A stretch of 64,000 bases of DNA from Streptomyces capillispiralis (GTDB lineage Bacteria > Actinomycetota > Actinomycetes > Streptomycetales > Streptomycetaceae), in NCBI RefSeq assembly GCF_007829875.1, contig NZ_VIWV01000001.1, positions 6,570,501 to 6,634,500 on the forward strand. The letters are read 5' to 3'. Below are positions 16,785 through 25,361 of the stretch, piece by piece. The translations under genes were made by a program, and so were the position numbers. The notes beneath the pieces were generated by a model that was not told the origin of the DNA, did no database searches, and saw only the letters and a list, made by a program, of their open reading frames with translations. Numbering within the stretch: the first letter of the stretch is position 1; each line of letters starts with the position of its first letter.

Positions 16785-18017
16785 ATGGCCGAACACCCCG
16801 CCTACCCCGTAGGCCTGCGCCTCACCGGCCGCCGGACCGTCGTCCTCGGCGGCGGCCAGGTCGCCCAGCGCCGCCTCCCCGCCCTGATCGCCGCCGGCGC
16901 CGACATCCACCTCGTGTCCCCCGAGGCCACCCCCTCCGTGGAGGCCATGGCGGACGCGGGCGAGATCACCTGGCACCGGCGCCCCTACACCGAAGGCGAC
17001 CTCGCGGACGCCTGGTACGCCCTGATCGCCACCAGCGACACCGAGGCGAACACCAGGGCCTCCGCCGAGGCCGAAGCGCACCGTGTCTGGTGCGTCCGCT
17101 CCGACGACGCCGACGCGGCGACGGCGTGGACCCCGGCCACGGGCTCCAGCGAGGGTGTCACGGTGGCCGTCCTCACCAGCAGGGCACGCGGCCGCGATCC
17201 CCGCCACACCGCCGCCATCCGCGACGCCGTCGTCGAAGGACTGCGCGACGGCACCCTCGTCGCCCCGCACCACCGCACCCGCACCCCGGGCGTCGCCCTG
17301 GTCGGCGGCGGCCCCGGCGACCCGGACCTGATCACGGTGCGCGGCCGCCGGCTGCTCGCCGAGGCCGACGTCGTCATCGCCGACCGGCTCGGCCCGCGCG
17401 ACCTGCTCGCCGAACTCCCGCCGCACGTCGAGGTGATCGACGCGGCGAAGATCCCCTACGGCCGTTTCATGGCCCAGGAGGCCATCAACAACGCGCTGAT
17501 CGAGCACGCCCGGCAGGGCAAGTCGGTGGTCCGGCTCAAGGGCGGCGACCCGTACGTCTTCGGCCGCGGCATGGAGGAGCTCCAGGCACTCGCGGAGGCG
17601 GGCATCCCGTGCACCGTCGTCCCCGGCATCTCCAGCTCCATCTCGGTCCCGGGCGCGGCCGGCATCCCCGTCACCCACCGCGGTGTGGCGCACGAGTTCA
17701 CCGTGGTCAGCGGCCACGTCGCCCCCGACGACGAGCGGTCCCTGGTCGACTGGCCGTCCCTGGCGAAGCTGACCGGCACCCTGGTCGTGCTCATGGGCGT
17801 CGACAAGATCGGCCGGATCGCCGAGACCCTGGTCGCCCACGGCAAGTCCCCGGACACGCCCGTCGCCCTCGTCCAGGAGGGCACCACGGCCGCCCAGCGC
17901 AGGGTCGACGCCACCCTCGCCACGGTCGCCGCGACGGTCGTCGCACAGGACGTCAAGCCGCCCGCCGTCATCGTGATCGGCGAGGTCGTCGCCGTGGGCC
18001 GGACCGGGACGGCGTGA
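16785..18017 (+). CDS. Siroheme synthase / uroporphyrinogen-III C-methyltransferase, CysG-like
   Basis: The 410-residue protein starts with the precorrin-2 dehydrogenase/ferrochelatase domain (about 1-150; VVLGGGQVAQRRLPALIAAG is the NAD loop) and ends with the SUMT domain (about 165-405; LVGGGPGDPDLITVRGRRLL and VVRLKGGDPYVFGRG). It converts uroporphyrinogen III to precorrin-2 and can take it toward siroheme, feeding both B12 and sulfite/nitrite reductases. It is shorter than E. coli CysG (457 aa), the linker/dimerisation part being reduced. ATG 16785 has AGAGGAG upstream. The next gene starts 1 nt after its stop. Confidence 0.92.
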   Translation: MAEHPAYPVGLRLTGRRTVVLGGGQVAQRRLPALIAAGADIHLVSPEATPSVEAMADAGEITWHRRPYTEGDLADAWYALIATSDTEANTRASAEAEAHRVWCVRSDDADAATAWTPATGSSEGVTVAVLTSRARGRDPRHTAAIRDAVVEGLRDGTLVAPHHRTRTPGVALVGGGPGDPDLITVRGRRLLAEADVVIADRLGPRDLLAELPPHVEVIDAAKIPYGRFMAQEAINNALIEHARQGKSVVRLKGGDPYVFGRGMEELQALAEAGIPCTVVPGISSSISVPGAAGIPVTHRGVAHEFTVVSGHVAPDDERSLVDWPSLAKLTGTLVVLMGVDKIGRIAETLVAHGKSPDTPVALVQEGTTAAQRRVDATLATVAATVVAQDVKPPAVIVIGEVVAVGRTGTA

Positions 18018-18018
18018 C

Positions 18019-18837
18019 ATGGCCGAACTCATCACCCTCGACGACCCCGACGACCCGCGCCTGCACGACTACACCGGCCTGACCGACGTCGAACTGCGCC
18101 GCCGGCGCGAGCCCGCCGAGGGCCTGTTCATCGCCGAGGGCGAGAAGGTCATCAGGCGCGCCGGGGAAGCCGGCTACGCGATGCGGTCCATGCTGCTGTC
18201 GGCGAAGTGGGTCGACATCATGCGGGACGTCATCGACCGGGCCACCGCCCCGGTGTACGTCGTGGAGCCCGCGCTGGCCGAACGGGTCACCGGCTACCAC
18301 GTCCACCGCGGCGCGCTCGCCTCCATGCAGCGCACACCGCTGCCCACGGCGGCCGAGCTGCTCCGCACCGCCCGCCGCGTCGTGATCATGGAGTCGGTCA
18401 ACGACCACACCAACATCGGCGCCATCTTCCGCTCCGCCGCCGCCCTCGGCATGGACGCCGTCCTGCTCTCCCCGGACTGCGCCGACCCCCTCTACCGGCG
18501 CAGCGTCAAGGTCTCCATGGGCGCTGTCTTCTCCGTGCCGTACGCCCGCGCCGACTCCTGGCCCGGAGGGCTGGACCCGGTCCGCGAGGCGGGCTTCACC
18601 CTGCTCGCCCTCACCCCCGACGACACGGCCCGGTCCCTCGACGAGGTGGCGCCCCACCGCATGGAGCGCGTGGCCCTGATGCTCGGCGCGGAAGGGGACG
18701 GCCTGTCCGCCCGGGCGCTGGCCGCCGCCGACGCATGGGTGCGCATCCCGATGTCCCACGGCGTCGACTCCCTCAACGTGGGCGCCGCGGCGGCGGTCGC
18801 CTTCTACGCGGTGGCGACGGGCCGTCCCCAGGAGTAG
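18019..18837 (+). CDS. SpoU/TrmH-family RNA 2'-O-methyltransferase
   Basis: The 272-residue protein has a substrate-binding N-terminal half (EGLFIAEGEKVIRRAGEAGY) and the SPOUT knot with motif 1 VIMESVNDHTNIGAIFRSAA (near residue 122), motif 2 MERVALMLGAEGDGLSARAL and motif 3 IPMSHGVDSLNVGAAAAVAF. These enzymes methylate ribose in rRNA or tRNA. The ATG follows the siroheme synthase stop by 1 nt, indicating cotranscription. The target nucleotide is unknown. Confidence 0.92.
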   Translation: MAELITLDDPDDPRLHDYTGLTDVELRRRREPAEGLFIAEGEKVIRRAGEAGYAMRSMLLSAKWVDIMRDVIDRATAPVYVVEPALAERVTGYHVHRGALASMQRTPLPTAAELLRTARRVVIMESVNDHTNIGAIFRSAAALGMDAVLLSPDCADPLYRRSVKVSMGAVFSVPYARADSWPGGLDPVREAGFTLLALTPDDTARSLDEVAPHRMERVALMLGAEGDGLSARALAAADAWVRIPMSHGVDSLNVGAAAAVAFYAVATGRPQE

Positions 18838-18847
18838 GGGCGGGCCC

Positions 18848-20272
18848 TCAGTCGTCCCGCTCCATCGTCGAGACGTACCGCTCGTCCATGAACGTGCTCT
18901 CGTCCAGCGAGGGGTACCCGCCGTCCGGCGTCCCCAGCTCCTGCCGTACGCCGCCGTCGCCGCCGAGCCCGCGCGAGGGTCCCTGGCAGCCCTGCACCAG
19001 CGCGATGCCCAGGGCGACCACCAGCGTCACGACGACGAACACGAACAGCCGCTGCCGGAGCAGCCGCGGATTGGCCGGCCGCAGCCCCGTCCCGGTCGGC
19101 CGGGACCCCGGACGACGGGAGCCGGTGCCGGACCGGGTCGTGTTCCGGGACGCCGGGGTGTTCCGGGGCGCCGGGGTGTTCCGGGACCCGGACCGGGAGG
19201 GCTGACCACCGCGCGGGGAACTGTCGCGGGAGGAGCCGCCGCGCGAAGCGGGCACGCCCCGGCCGTTCCGACCGGAGGACGGGCCACCGCCCTGGGAAGC
19301 CGGGCCGCGCCCGCCGCGCGGCGGAGGCGTCCCCTGGCCTCCCGGCCGGCGCTGCGCGCGCTCCGGGTAGGTGTCCGCGAGGCGGCCGGTGGGCCGCTCC
19401 GCCTCGGCGCCGCGCGGCGCCGGGGGACGGACGTCGGCGAGGCCCTGGGCCTCCCGCGCCGCGATCTCCTTGAGCCGCAGCGACAGTTGGAGCGTGCTCG
19501 GCCGCTCCTCCGGGTCCTTCGCCAGACAGGCGCGGACCAGCGGGGCCAGCGCGTCCGGGACGCCGTGCAGGTGCGCCTCCTCGTGCACGACGCGGTACAG
19601 CATCACCTCGGAACTGCCGTGCCCGAAGGGCGAGTCGCCCATCGACGCGTACGCGAGCGTGGCACCCAGCGAGAACACGTCCGTGGCCGGTGTGACCGCG
19701 GCGCCGCGCACCTGCTCCGGGGCGAGGAACCCGGGCGAGCCGACCGCCGTGCCGACGTGCGTGAGCGTCGAGGCGCCGGTCGCCCAGGCGATGCCGAAGT
19801 CGATGATCCGCGGCCCCTTCGGGGACAGCAGGATGTTGGACGGCTTGAGGTCCCGGTGCACCACACCGGCCTCGTGGACGGCGACCAGCCCCTCGGACAG
19901 GGCCGCGCCGACCGCGGCGACCTCGGCGGCGCCGAGCGGCCCCTCGTCGGCGACCTTGTCGTGCAGCGACGGTCCGGGCACGTACTGCGTGGCGAACCAC
20001 GGCCGGTCGGCGTCGAGGTCGGCGGCCACCAGCCGGGCCGTACAGCCACCGCGGATGCGCCGGGCCGCCGAGACCTCACGCGCGAACCGCGAGCGGAACT
20101 CCTGGTCCTCCGCGAGGTCCGGCCGGATGACCTTCAGCGCGACCCGCTGCCCCTTCTTGTCGGAGCCCAGGTAGACCACGCCCATCCCGCCCGCGCCGAG
20201 CCGTCGGTGGAGCCTGAAAGAGCCGACGACGCGCGGGTCCTCGCGCCTCAGGCGCATCATCGCCATGTTCAT
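18848..20272 (-). CDS. Membrane-anchored Ser/Thr protein kinase
   Basis: The 474-residue protein has a Hanks-type kinase domain (about 15-280): glycine loop LGAGGMGVVYLG, VALKVIRPD, catalytic HRDLKPSNILL, DFGIAW and FLAPEQVRG. A Pro/Arg/Ser/Gly-rich linker (about 290-400) leads to one membrane helix (LFVFVVVTLVVALGIALVQG) and a short extracytoplasmic tail without PASTA repeats. ATG 20272 was chosen because the kinase fold starts soon after; the longer upstream frame runs through a promoter-like gap. It is convergent with the methyltransferase gene, the two stops being 10 nt apart. The ligand and substrates are unknown. Confidence 0.92.
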   Translation of the reverse strand: MNMAMMRLRREDPRVVGSFRLHRRLGAGGMGVVYLGSDKKGQRVALKVIRPDLAEDQEFRSRFAREVSAARRIRGGCTARLVAADLDADRPWFATQYVPGPSLHDKVADEGPLGAAEVAAVGAALSEGLVAVHEAGVVHRDLKPSNILLSPKGPRIIDFGIAWATGASTLTHVGTAVGSPGFLAPEQVRGAAVTPATDVFSLGATLAYASMGDSPFGHGSSEVMLYRVVHEEAHLHGVPDALAPLVRACLAKDPEERPSTLQLSLRLKEIAAREAQGLADVRPPAPRGAEAERPTGRLADTYPERAQRRPGGQGTPPPRGGRGPASQGGGPSSGRNGRGVPASRGGSSRDSSPRGGQPSRSGSRNTPAPRNTPASRNTTRSGTGSRRPGSRPTGTGLRPANPRLLRQRLFVFVVVTLVVALGIALVQGCQGPSRGLGGDGGVRQELGTPDGGYPSLDESTFMDERYVSTMERDD

Positions 20273-20467
20273 CCCCGCTGCCCGGTCCTGTGACGTGCCA
20301 CAGCTTACGTTTCCACGGCCGCCCGTGCGCAGAGGCCGCGCCCTCTCGAACCGATCGATTGTCAGTGCCCGGTGGGACACTTGAAGAGTGGTCAGGGGGC
20401 GCGTGAGCAGGCCTGGTTCACGCGGTGCCCGATCCCAACCGTCCGACACCGAAGGGGGATTGATCGC

Positions 20468-20743
20468 GTGAAGGGTGACCGTGTGGAGATCGTCGTGGAC
20501 GCGGGGGACACGACGCGCACGTACGAGGTCGTGGCGAGCAGGGCCGGTCGCCGCGTGGAGACGGCGGTGCGCCGGGGGGTGGTCGAAGTGAGCGAAGTCA
20601 CCCGAACCGGGGCCGTGGTGCGCACGGCCCGCTTCATGGCGAACCGGGTGCTCGCGCTGGTGGAACAGCCGGTGCCGCGGGAGGAGAGCTCGGAGAAAGC
20701 CGGACAGAGCGGGCGGCCCTTCCGGGATGTCCCTGAGACGTAG
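20468..20743 (+). CDS. Conserved small hypothetical protein, 91 aa
   Basis: A 91-residue protein with an Arg/Val-rich beta-like core (DRVEIVVDAGDTTRTYEVVA, RRVETAVRRGVVEVSEV) and a charged C-terminus. It has no signal peptide or membrane segment. GTG 20468 was chosen because AAGGGGG lies 10 nt upstream. It is divergent from the kinase gene. I do not recognise a family; by position it may be a small protein conserved across Streptomyces. Confidence 0.65.
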   Translation: MKGDRVEIVVDAGDTTRTYEVVASRAGRRVETAVRRGVVEVSEVTRTGAVVRTARFMANRVLALVEQPVPREESSEKAGQSGRPFRDVPET

Positions 20744-20940
20744 GACCCCGTCTCCACCCAGGGGAGTACGCAGTGGGGCACGGCTCATCCTCCGGGAGGC
20801 CCGGCAATCGGTACGAGGGCATGACGCCCGGAAAGCGCCGGACCCCTAGATTTGAGGTCAAGCGGCGGGTGCAGCACTCGTCCCCCGAGGTCAGACGCCC
20901 GCCGCTGCCAAGGACAACAGAAACGGTCAGGAGAGGGACC

Positions 20941-21120
20941 ATGGCCCACACGGCACCGCGGACCGCGATCCGCACGCGGGAACACGGCGAGGGCCGTCGT
21001 CACCCGCTGGTGGCGACGCTGATGGCCCTTCCCCTGGCGGTCCTGCTCCTCCTCGTCTTCGACGGGTGGGAGACGGTGGCCACACAGGCGTCGTCCGTGG
21101 GCGAGATGCTGGGGCGCTGA
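20941..21120 (+). CDS. Small single-pass membrane protein, 59 aa
   Basis: ATG 20941 is preceded by GGAGAGGGACC, a clear ribosome binding site. The 59-residue product has a basic N-terminus and one hydrophobic segment (LVATLMALPLAVLLLLVF), so it should sit in the membrane with its N-terminus in the cytoplasm. It ends before a strong terminator. The function is unknown. Confidence 0.65.
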   Translation: MAHTAPRTAIRTREHGEGRRHPLVATLMALPLAVLLLLVFDGWETVATQASSVGEMLGR

Positions 21121-21208
21121 GCGGCGACCCCAGGCCCGGAAGAGCGGTCCGGGCGGGGACATCCACCCATGAAACCCCGTGGGGACGGGGGTGCGGCGGA
21201 CGGCAGAA

Positions 21209-21242
21209 AATGCCGGCGCAGCTGGGGAGCTGCGCCGGCATT
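21209..21242 (+). terminator. Strong hairpin terminator
   Basis: A perfect 15-bp stem (AATGCCGGCGCAGCT with its complement) closes a GGGG tetraloop, with A and T flanks that make it usable on both strands. It separates the 59-aa membrane protein gene from the phosphotransferase gene. Confidence 0.8.
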
Positions 21243-21384
21243 GCCGTGCCCGCGAACACCGGGCACGCCACACGTGCCGCCGGTGGCCGGCCCGGACCGG
21301 GCGCCGGGACGCGCCCCCCGACCGGCATCAGCGCCGCGCACACCCCCACGTACGCTCCCCCCAGACCCGCACCCAGGGAGCCAC

Positions 21385-22326
21385 GTGACCCCGGACCTCC
21401 TCCTGCCCGAACTCACCGCCCGCGCCGTCCGCATGGCCCACACCCGCACCCCCGCCTGCCCCTGCGCGGCCACCCGCACGCTCGCCCACCGCCCCGACGC
21501 CACCGTCGTACGCCACGCGGACACCGTCGCCAAGGCCCACCCCCCGGACTCGGACCCCGCCGAGCTGACCCTCCGCCTCGCCGCCGCCGCGCGGCGACCG
21601 GACGTCTTCCTCGCCCCGCTCGGCCCGACGCCCGCCCTCCTGCACGGCCGCCTCGTGACCTTCTGGCCGTACGGCACCCCCGTGGACCCGGACGACCCCG
21701 ACGCCGCCCCCTGGGAAGCGGCCGCCACCCTGCTCGCCCGGCTGCACCGCACCCCGCTCACCGGCGCCACCGCCGGACTCCCCGTCATGCGCGGCCCGGC
21801 CAAGGCCGCCCTCGCCGTCGCCCGCCTGCGTGCCGCCGGGGACACCCCCGCCGCCGTCCCCGTACTGCGGGCCTGGGCCGCCCTGCCCCCCTGGGCGCGG
21901 GCCGAGGCGCCCCTGCCCGACGCCACCGCCCTCTGCCACGGCGATCTCCACCTGGGCCAGCTCGTACGTCTCCCCGACGGTTCCTGGCGGCTGATCGACG
22001 TGGACGACCTGGGTGTGGGCGTGCCCGCCTGGGACCTGGCGCGTCCGGCGGCCTGGTTCGCCTGCGGGCTCCTCCCGGCGCAGGAGTGGGCGCGTTTCCT
22101 CGACGCCTACCGCGCGGCGGGCGGACCGGCCGTCCCCGCCGGCGCCGACCCGTGGGCCGTACTGGACGTCCCGGCCCGTGCCCTCACCGTGCAGACCGCC
22201 GCGCGGATGATCGGCAGGGCCGTGGGGGAGCGGCGGCCCCTGGACGAGGTGGAGCAGTCCGTGGTCGACGCCTGCGCCCGCATGGCGGCCCTCCCGCCGG
22301 GGGAGCACCACGAGTCCGGGAAGTAG
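21385..22326 (+). CDS. Aminoglycoside-phosphotransferase-fold kinase
   Basis: The 313-residue protein has the APH/choline-kinase catalytic loop CHGDLHLGQLVRLPDG (near residue 185) and the metal-binding IDVDDLGVGVPAWDLA that follows. The N-lobe is recognisable in TVVRHADTVAKAHPPD, with a possible ATP-binding Lys. APH-fold enzymes phosphorylate hydroxyls of antibiotics, sugars or choline; chromosomal copies are often metabolic, so no resistance role is claimed. GTG 21385 has AGGGAG 6 nt upstream. Confidence 0.85.
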   Translation: MTPDLLLPELTARAVRMAHTRTPACPCAATRTLAHRPDATVVRHADTVAKAHPPDSDPAELTLRLAAAARRPDVFLAPLGPTPALLHGRLVTFWPYGTPVDPDDPDAAPWEAAATLLARLHRTPLTGATAGLPVMRGPAKAALAVARLRAAGDTPAAVPVLRAWAALPPWARAEAPLPDATALCHGDLHLGQLVRLPDGSWRLIDVDDLGVGVPAWDLARPAAWFACGLLPAQEWARFLDAYRAAGGPAVPAGADPWAVLDVPARALTVQTAARMIGRAVGERRPLDEVEQSVVDACARMAALPPGEHHESGK

Positions 22327-22406
22327 GGTGCAACCGACCGGAGCCGGACGAAGTCTGTCCTGGCGAAACGTGAAGCAGGGCCGACCGGCGAGGAGTTGAA
22401 CCGATC

Positions 22407-22697
22407 ATGCAGTGTCCCAAGTGTCGTGCGCCGATGCACACCTACAACCGCAACGGCGTTCAGATCGAGCAGTGCAGCGGGTGCCGAGGGATCTTCCTCG
22501 ACTACGGCGAGCTGGAGTCGCTGACCCGTCTGGAGTCCCAGTGGGCCCAGCCCGCCCCGCCGGCGCCGCCCGCCGCCCCGCAGGCGTACCCGGCGGCTCC
22601 GGCCCCGCAGCCTCCGGCCTGGGGCGCCGCCCCGCACGGCGGCCACCACGGTAACCGCCGGCACAAGAGCTTCGGGCACATGCTGTTCTCGTCCTGA
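22407..22697 (+). CDS. Small TFIIB-type zinc-ribbon protein
   Basis: The 96-residue protein starts with MQCPKCRAPMHTYNRNGVQ and IEQCSGCRGIFLDYGELE, two CxxC knuckles spaced as in the zf-TFIIB (TF_Zn_Ribbon) family, followed by a Pro/Ala-rich tail ending in HHGNRRHKSFGHMLFSS. GAGGAG lies 11 nt before the ATG. Members are small cytosolic proteins with no assigned role. Confidence 0.85.
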   Translation: MQCPKCRAPMHTYNRNGVQIEQCSGCRGIFLDYGELESLTRLESQWAQPAPPAPPAAPQAYPAAPAPQPPAWGAAPHGGHHGNRRHKSFGHMLFSS

Positions 22698-22704
22698 ACG
22701 CCTG

Positions 22705-22765
22705 GTCCTCGGGGGAAGACCCCGAGGACGACCGAACCCCCGGCCGCTGTCCGCGGCCGGGGGTT
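22705..22765. terminator. Two adjacent hairpins between a plus-strand gene and a minus-strand tRNA cluster
   Basis: The first hairpin is GTCCTCGGGG (22705-22714) with 22720-22729. The second is AACCCCCGGCCGC (22735-22747) with 22753-22765; both stems are perfect. The first is placed to terminate the zinc-ribbon gene, the second the tRNA operon read on the minus strand. Confidence 0.75.
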
Positions 22766-22776
22766 CCGGTGTGGTG

Positions 22777-22848
22777 TGGACGATACTGGGATTGAACCAG
22801 TGACCTCTTCCGTGTCAGGGAAGCGCTCTCCCGCTGAGCTAATCGTCC
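22777..22848 (-). tRNA. tRNA-Val (anticodon GAC), copy 1
   Basis: The 72-nt cloverleaf folds with acceptor GGACGAT/ATCGTCC, D arm GCTC...GAGC, anticodon stem CTTCC/GGAAG around loop CTGACAC, and T arm ACTGG-TTCAATC-CCAGT. The discriminator is A and CCA is not encoded. It is the most distal of five tRNAs transcribed leftward. Confidence 0.97.
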
Positions 22849-22891
22849 TCGGGACCACGATCACTCCGAGGAGCGGATCATGGGCACTGCG

Positions 22892-22963
22892 TGCGCGATA
22901 CTGGGATTGAACCAGTGACCTCTTCCGTGTCAGGGAAGCGCTCTCCCGCTGAGCTAATCGCGC
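22892..22963 (-). tRNA. tRNA-Val (anticodon GAC), copy 2 with variant acceptor stem
   Basis: The internal sequence is the same as copies 1 and 3, but the acceptor stem is GCGCGAT/ATCGCGC instead of GGACGAT/ATCGTCC. The change is compensated on both sides, so the fold is kept. CCA is not encoded. Confidence 0.97.
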
Positions 22964-23011
22964 GGGGGATCCGAAGATCCGGAATCCGTAGATCCGGGAC
23001 GGAGGATCCAG

Positions 23012-23083
23012 TGGACGATACTGGGATTGAACCAGTGACCTCTTCCGTGTCAGGGAAGCGCTCTCCCGCTGAGCTAATCGTCC
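23012..23083 (-). tRNA. tRNA-Val (anticodon GAC), copy 3
   Basis: It is identical in sequence to copy 1. The spacer to copy 2 (22964-23011) contains several GATCC/GATCCG words, which suggests local duplication. Confidence 0.97.
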
Positions 23084-23084
23084 T

Positions 23085-23158
23085 TGGAGGTGGAGACGGG
23101 ATTTGAACCCGTGTAGACGGCTTTGCAGGCCGTTGCCTCGCCTCTCGGCCACTCCACC
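23085..23158 (-). tRNA. tRNA-Cys (anticodon GCA), CCA encoded
   Basis: The acceptor stem is GGTGGAG/CTCCACC, the anticodon loop is CTGCAAA and the T loop is TTCAAAT. The discriminator is T, and the three bases that follow on the minus strand read CCA. It starts 1 nt upstream of tRNA-Val copy 3, so the two are one transcript. Confidence 0.97.
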
Positions 23159-23194
23159 AGGAGTGATGGGGCCCGGGAGGCCCCTCTTCCTACG

Positions 23195-23267
23195 AGCGGA
23201 CGACGAGGCTCGAACTCGCGACCTCAACCTTGGCAAGGTTGCGCTCTACCAACTGAGCTACGTCCGC
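23195..23267 (-). tRNA. tRNA-Gly (anticodon GCC)
   Basis: The 73-nt gene has acceptor GCGGACG/CGTCCGC, anticodon stem AACCT/AGGTT around TTGCCAA, and T arm GCGAG-TTCGAGC-CTCGT. It is the promoter-proximal member of the minus-strand cluster. CCA is not encoded. Confidence 0.97.
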
Positions 23268-23444
23268 CTGTCGTTTCGGTCGGCTTGCGCGTCCCGGCGA
23301 CGAACTGAACTCTAGCGGATTCCCGGGCCAGTACAAAAACCCGTTTGTGCAGCGTGCTGCGGTGCCCCTGCTCACGGGCGCGCTCGCGGCGCCCCGGCGG
23401 ACACGACCGCGTCGCCCGCGATGCCCCCGCCATAGACTCGTGAC

Positions 23445-24491
23445 GTGCCCGACCTCCCGCCTCTCGCCCGCTTCGGCGACCGCGTCGCCACCGGCCTCCT
23501 CGACGTCACCGACGACCCGGCAGCCCTGGACTCCCGGGGTTTCTGGGCCGTCTGCGCGGACTTCGAGGGCCGTTTGACCTGCGCCCGCTTCCGTGACGTA
23601 CGCGAGGAGCCGGTGCCCGCGCCGGGCGGCTGGAGGGGCCCGGCGGTGGGTGACTGGACGTCGTCCCTCGACCGCGCGGCGTACACGGCTGCCGTCGGCC
23701 GCATCCGGGCGCACATAGCCGCCGGCGAGGTCTACCAGGCGAACCTCTGCCGCGTCCTGTCCGCGCCGGTGCCGGACGACGCCGACGTGGACGCCCTCAC
23801 CGCCCTGCTCGCCCGGGGCAACCCGGCGCCCTATGCAGGAACGATTCGCCTCCCGGGTCACGGCGTGGAGATCGCCACCGCCTCGCCCGAACTGTTCCTC
23901 GGCCGCGACGGGCGGGTCGTGGAGTCCGGACCGATCAAGGGCACCGGACGCACCGAGGCGGACCTCCTGGAGAAGGACTACGCCGAGAACGTCATGATCG
24001 TCGACCTGGTCCGCAACGACATCGGCCGCGTCTGCGCCACCGGCACGGTCACCGTCCCCGACCTGTGCGCCGTCGAGAAGCACCCGGGCCTGGTCCACCT
24101 GGTGTCGACCGTACGGGGCGAGCTGCGGGCCGGCGCCGGGTGGCCGGAGCTGCTCGCGGCGGCCTTCCCGCCCGGCTCCGTCACCGGCGCGCCCAAGTCG
24201 AGCGCGCTGCGGATCATCGAGGCGCTGGAGACGGCGCCCCGCGGCCCGTACTGCGGCGGCATCGGCTGGGTCGACGCCGACCGCGGCACCGCCGAGCTGG
24301 CGGTGGGCATCCGCACCTTCTGGATCGACCGGGACGCGGACGGCGGCGCCGTGCTGCGCTTCGGCACCGGCGCCGGGATCACCTGGGGGTCCGACCCGGA
24401 GGGGGAGTGGCGGGAGACCGAGCTGAAGGCCTCCAGACTGCTCGCGGTAGCGTCGGGAGCGTACGAGGTGAGTGAAGGGACCAACAGGTGA
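23445..24491 (+). CDS. pabB: Chorismate-binding enzyme, aminodeoxychorismate synthase component I-like
   Basis: The 348-residue protein has the chorismate-utilising core: IAAGEVYQANLCRVL, ESGPIKGTGRTEADLLEKDY, NVMIVDLVRNDIGRVC, FPPGSVTGAPKSSALRIIE and a GGIGWVD segment. It is shorter than full PabB/TrpE (about 450 aa), like many stand-alone actinobacterial versions. It would aminate chorismate toward p-aminobenzoate. TAGACT at 23433-23438 is 6 nt before the GTG and there is no Shine-Dalgarno, so the mRNA may be leaderless. It overlaps the next gene by GTGA, a pabB-pabC pair. Confidence 0.85.
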   Translation: MPDLPPLARFGDRVATGLLDVTDDPAALDSRGFWAVCADFEGRLTCARFRDVREEPVPAPGGWRGPAVGDWTSSLDRAAYTAAVGRIRAHIAAGEVYQANLCRVLSAPVPDDADVDALTALLARGNPAPYAGTIRLPGHGVEIATASPELFLGRDGRVVESGPIKGTGRTEADLLEKDYAENVMIVDLVRNDIGRVCATGTVTVPDLCAVEKHPGLVHLVSTVRGELRAGAGWPELLAAAFPPGSVTGAPKSSALRIIEALETAPRGPYCGGIGWVDADRGTAELAVGIRTFWIDRDADGGAVLRFGTGAGITWGSDPEGEWRETELKASRLLAVASGAYEVSEGTNR

Positions 24492-25309
24492 AGATCTGGC
24501 TCGACGGCGGGCTGAAGGACATCGAGTCCGCCCGTGTCTCCGTCTTCGACCACGGACTGACCGTGGGCGACGGCATCTTCGAGACGGTGAAGGCCGTGGA
24601 CGGGCGCCCGTTCGCGCTCACCCGGCATCTCGACCGGCTGACCCGGTCGGCCCGGGGCCTCGGACTGCCCGACCCCGACCTCGACGAGGTCCGCCGCGCC
24701 TGCGCCGCCGTCCTGGAGGCCAACCCGATGCCGCTCGGCCGGCTGCGCCTCACCTACACCGGCGGCCACGGCCCGCTCGGCTCCGACCGCGGCGAGCACG
24801 GCCCGACCCTCGTGGTCGCCCTCGGCGGGACCACCCGCCGCCCCGACTCCACCGCCGTCATCACCGTCCCCTGGACGCGCAACGAACGCGGCGCGCTCAC
24901 CGGCCTGAAGACCACCTCGTACGCCGAGAACGTGGTCGCCCTCGCCCGCGCCCGCGAACAGGGCGCCTCCGAGGCGCTGTTCGGCAACACCGTCGGACAG
25001 CTCTGCGAGGGCACCGGGTCGAACGTCTTCGTCGTCCTCGACGGTGAGCTGCACACCCCGCCGCTCGCCTCCGGCTGCCTCGCCGGCATCACCCGCGCCC
25101 TCGTCGTGGAATGGGCCGGCGCCAAGGAGACCGACCTGCCGCTGGACGTCCTGGAGCGGGCCGAGGAGGTCTTCCTCACCTCGACCCTGCGCGACGTACA
25201 GGCCGTGCACCGCGTCGACGAGCGCGAACTGCCCGGGGCCCCGGGCCCGGTGACCGCCAAGGCCATGCGGATCTTCGACGAGCGTGCCGGGGCCGACCTC
25301 GATCCGTGA
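24488..25309 (+). CDS. pabC: Class IV PLP aminotransferase, aminodeoxychorismate lyase-like
   Basis: The 273-residue fold type IV PLP enzyme shows DHGLTVGDGIFETVKAVDGR at the N-terminus, LKTTSYAENVVALARAR (the Lys that binds PLP, near residue 141), NTVGQLCEGTGSNVFVVLDG and SGCLAGITRALVVEW. Coupling by GTGA overlap to a PabB-like gene favours 4-amino-4-deoxychorismate lyase, which makes p-aminobenzoate and pyruvate for folate. A D-amino-acid or branched-chain aminotransferase is the alternative. Confidence 0.85.
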   Translation: MKIWLDGGLKDIESARVSVFDHGLTVGDGIFETVKAVDGRPFALTRHLDRLTRSARGLGLPDPDLDEVRRACAAVLEANPMPLGRLRLTYTGGHGPLGSDRGEHGPTLVVALGGTTRRPDSTAVITVPWTRNERGALTGLKTTSYAENVVALARAREQGASEALFGNTVGQLCEGTGSNVFVVLDGELHTPPLASGCLAGITRALVVEWAGAKETDLPLDVLERAEEVFLTSTLRDVQAVHRVDERELPGAPGPVTAKAMRIFDERAGADLDP

Positions 25310-25361
25310 CCGCGCCGAAATTCGGCTGAGCCAGGGCCCGTCAGCGGGTAGAACTCCGGTG

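Noticed and set aside
22891-23106. ORF containing GIEPVTSSVSGKRSPAELI, often seen in databases
   Set aside because: It is the translation of tRNA-Val genes and their spacers; the DNA folds into perfect cloverleaves on the other strand.
22777-23267. Integrated element at the tRNA cluster
   Set aside because: No integrase gene and no displaced tRNA 3' end repeat were seen nearby.
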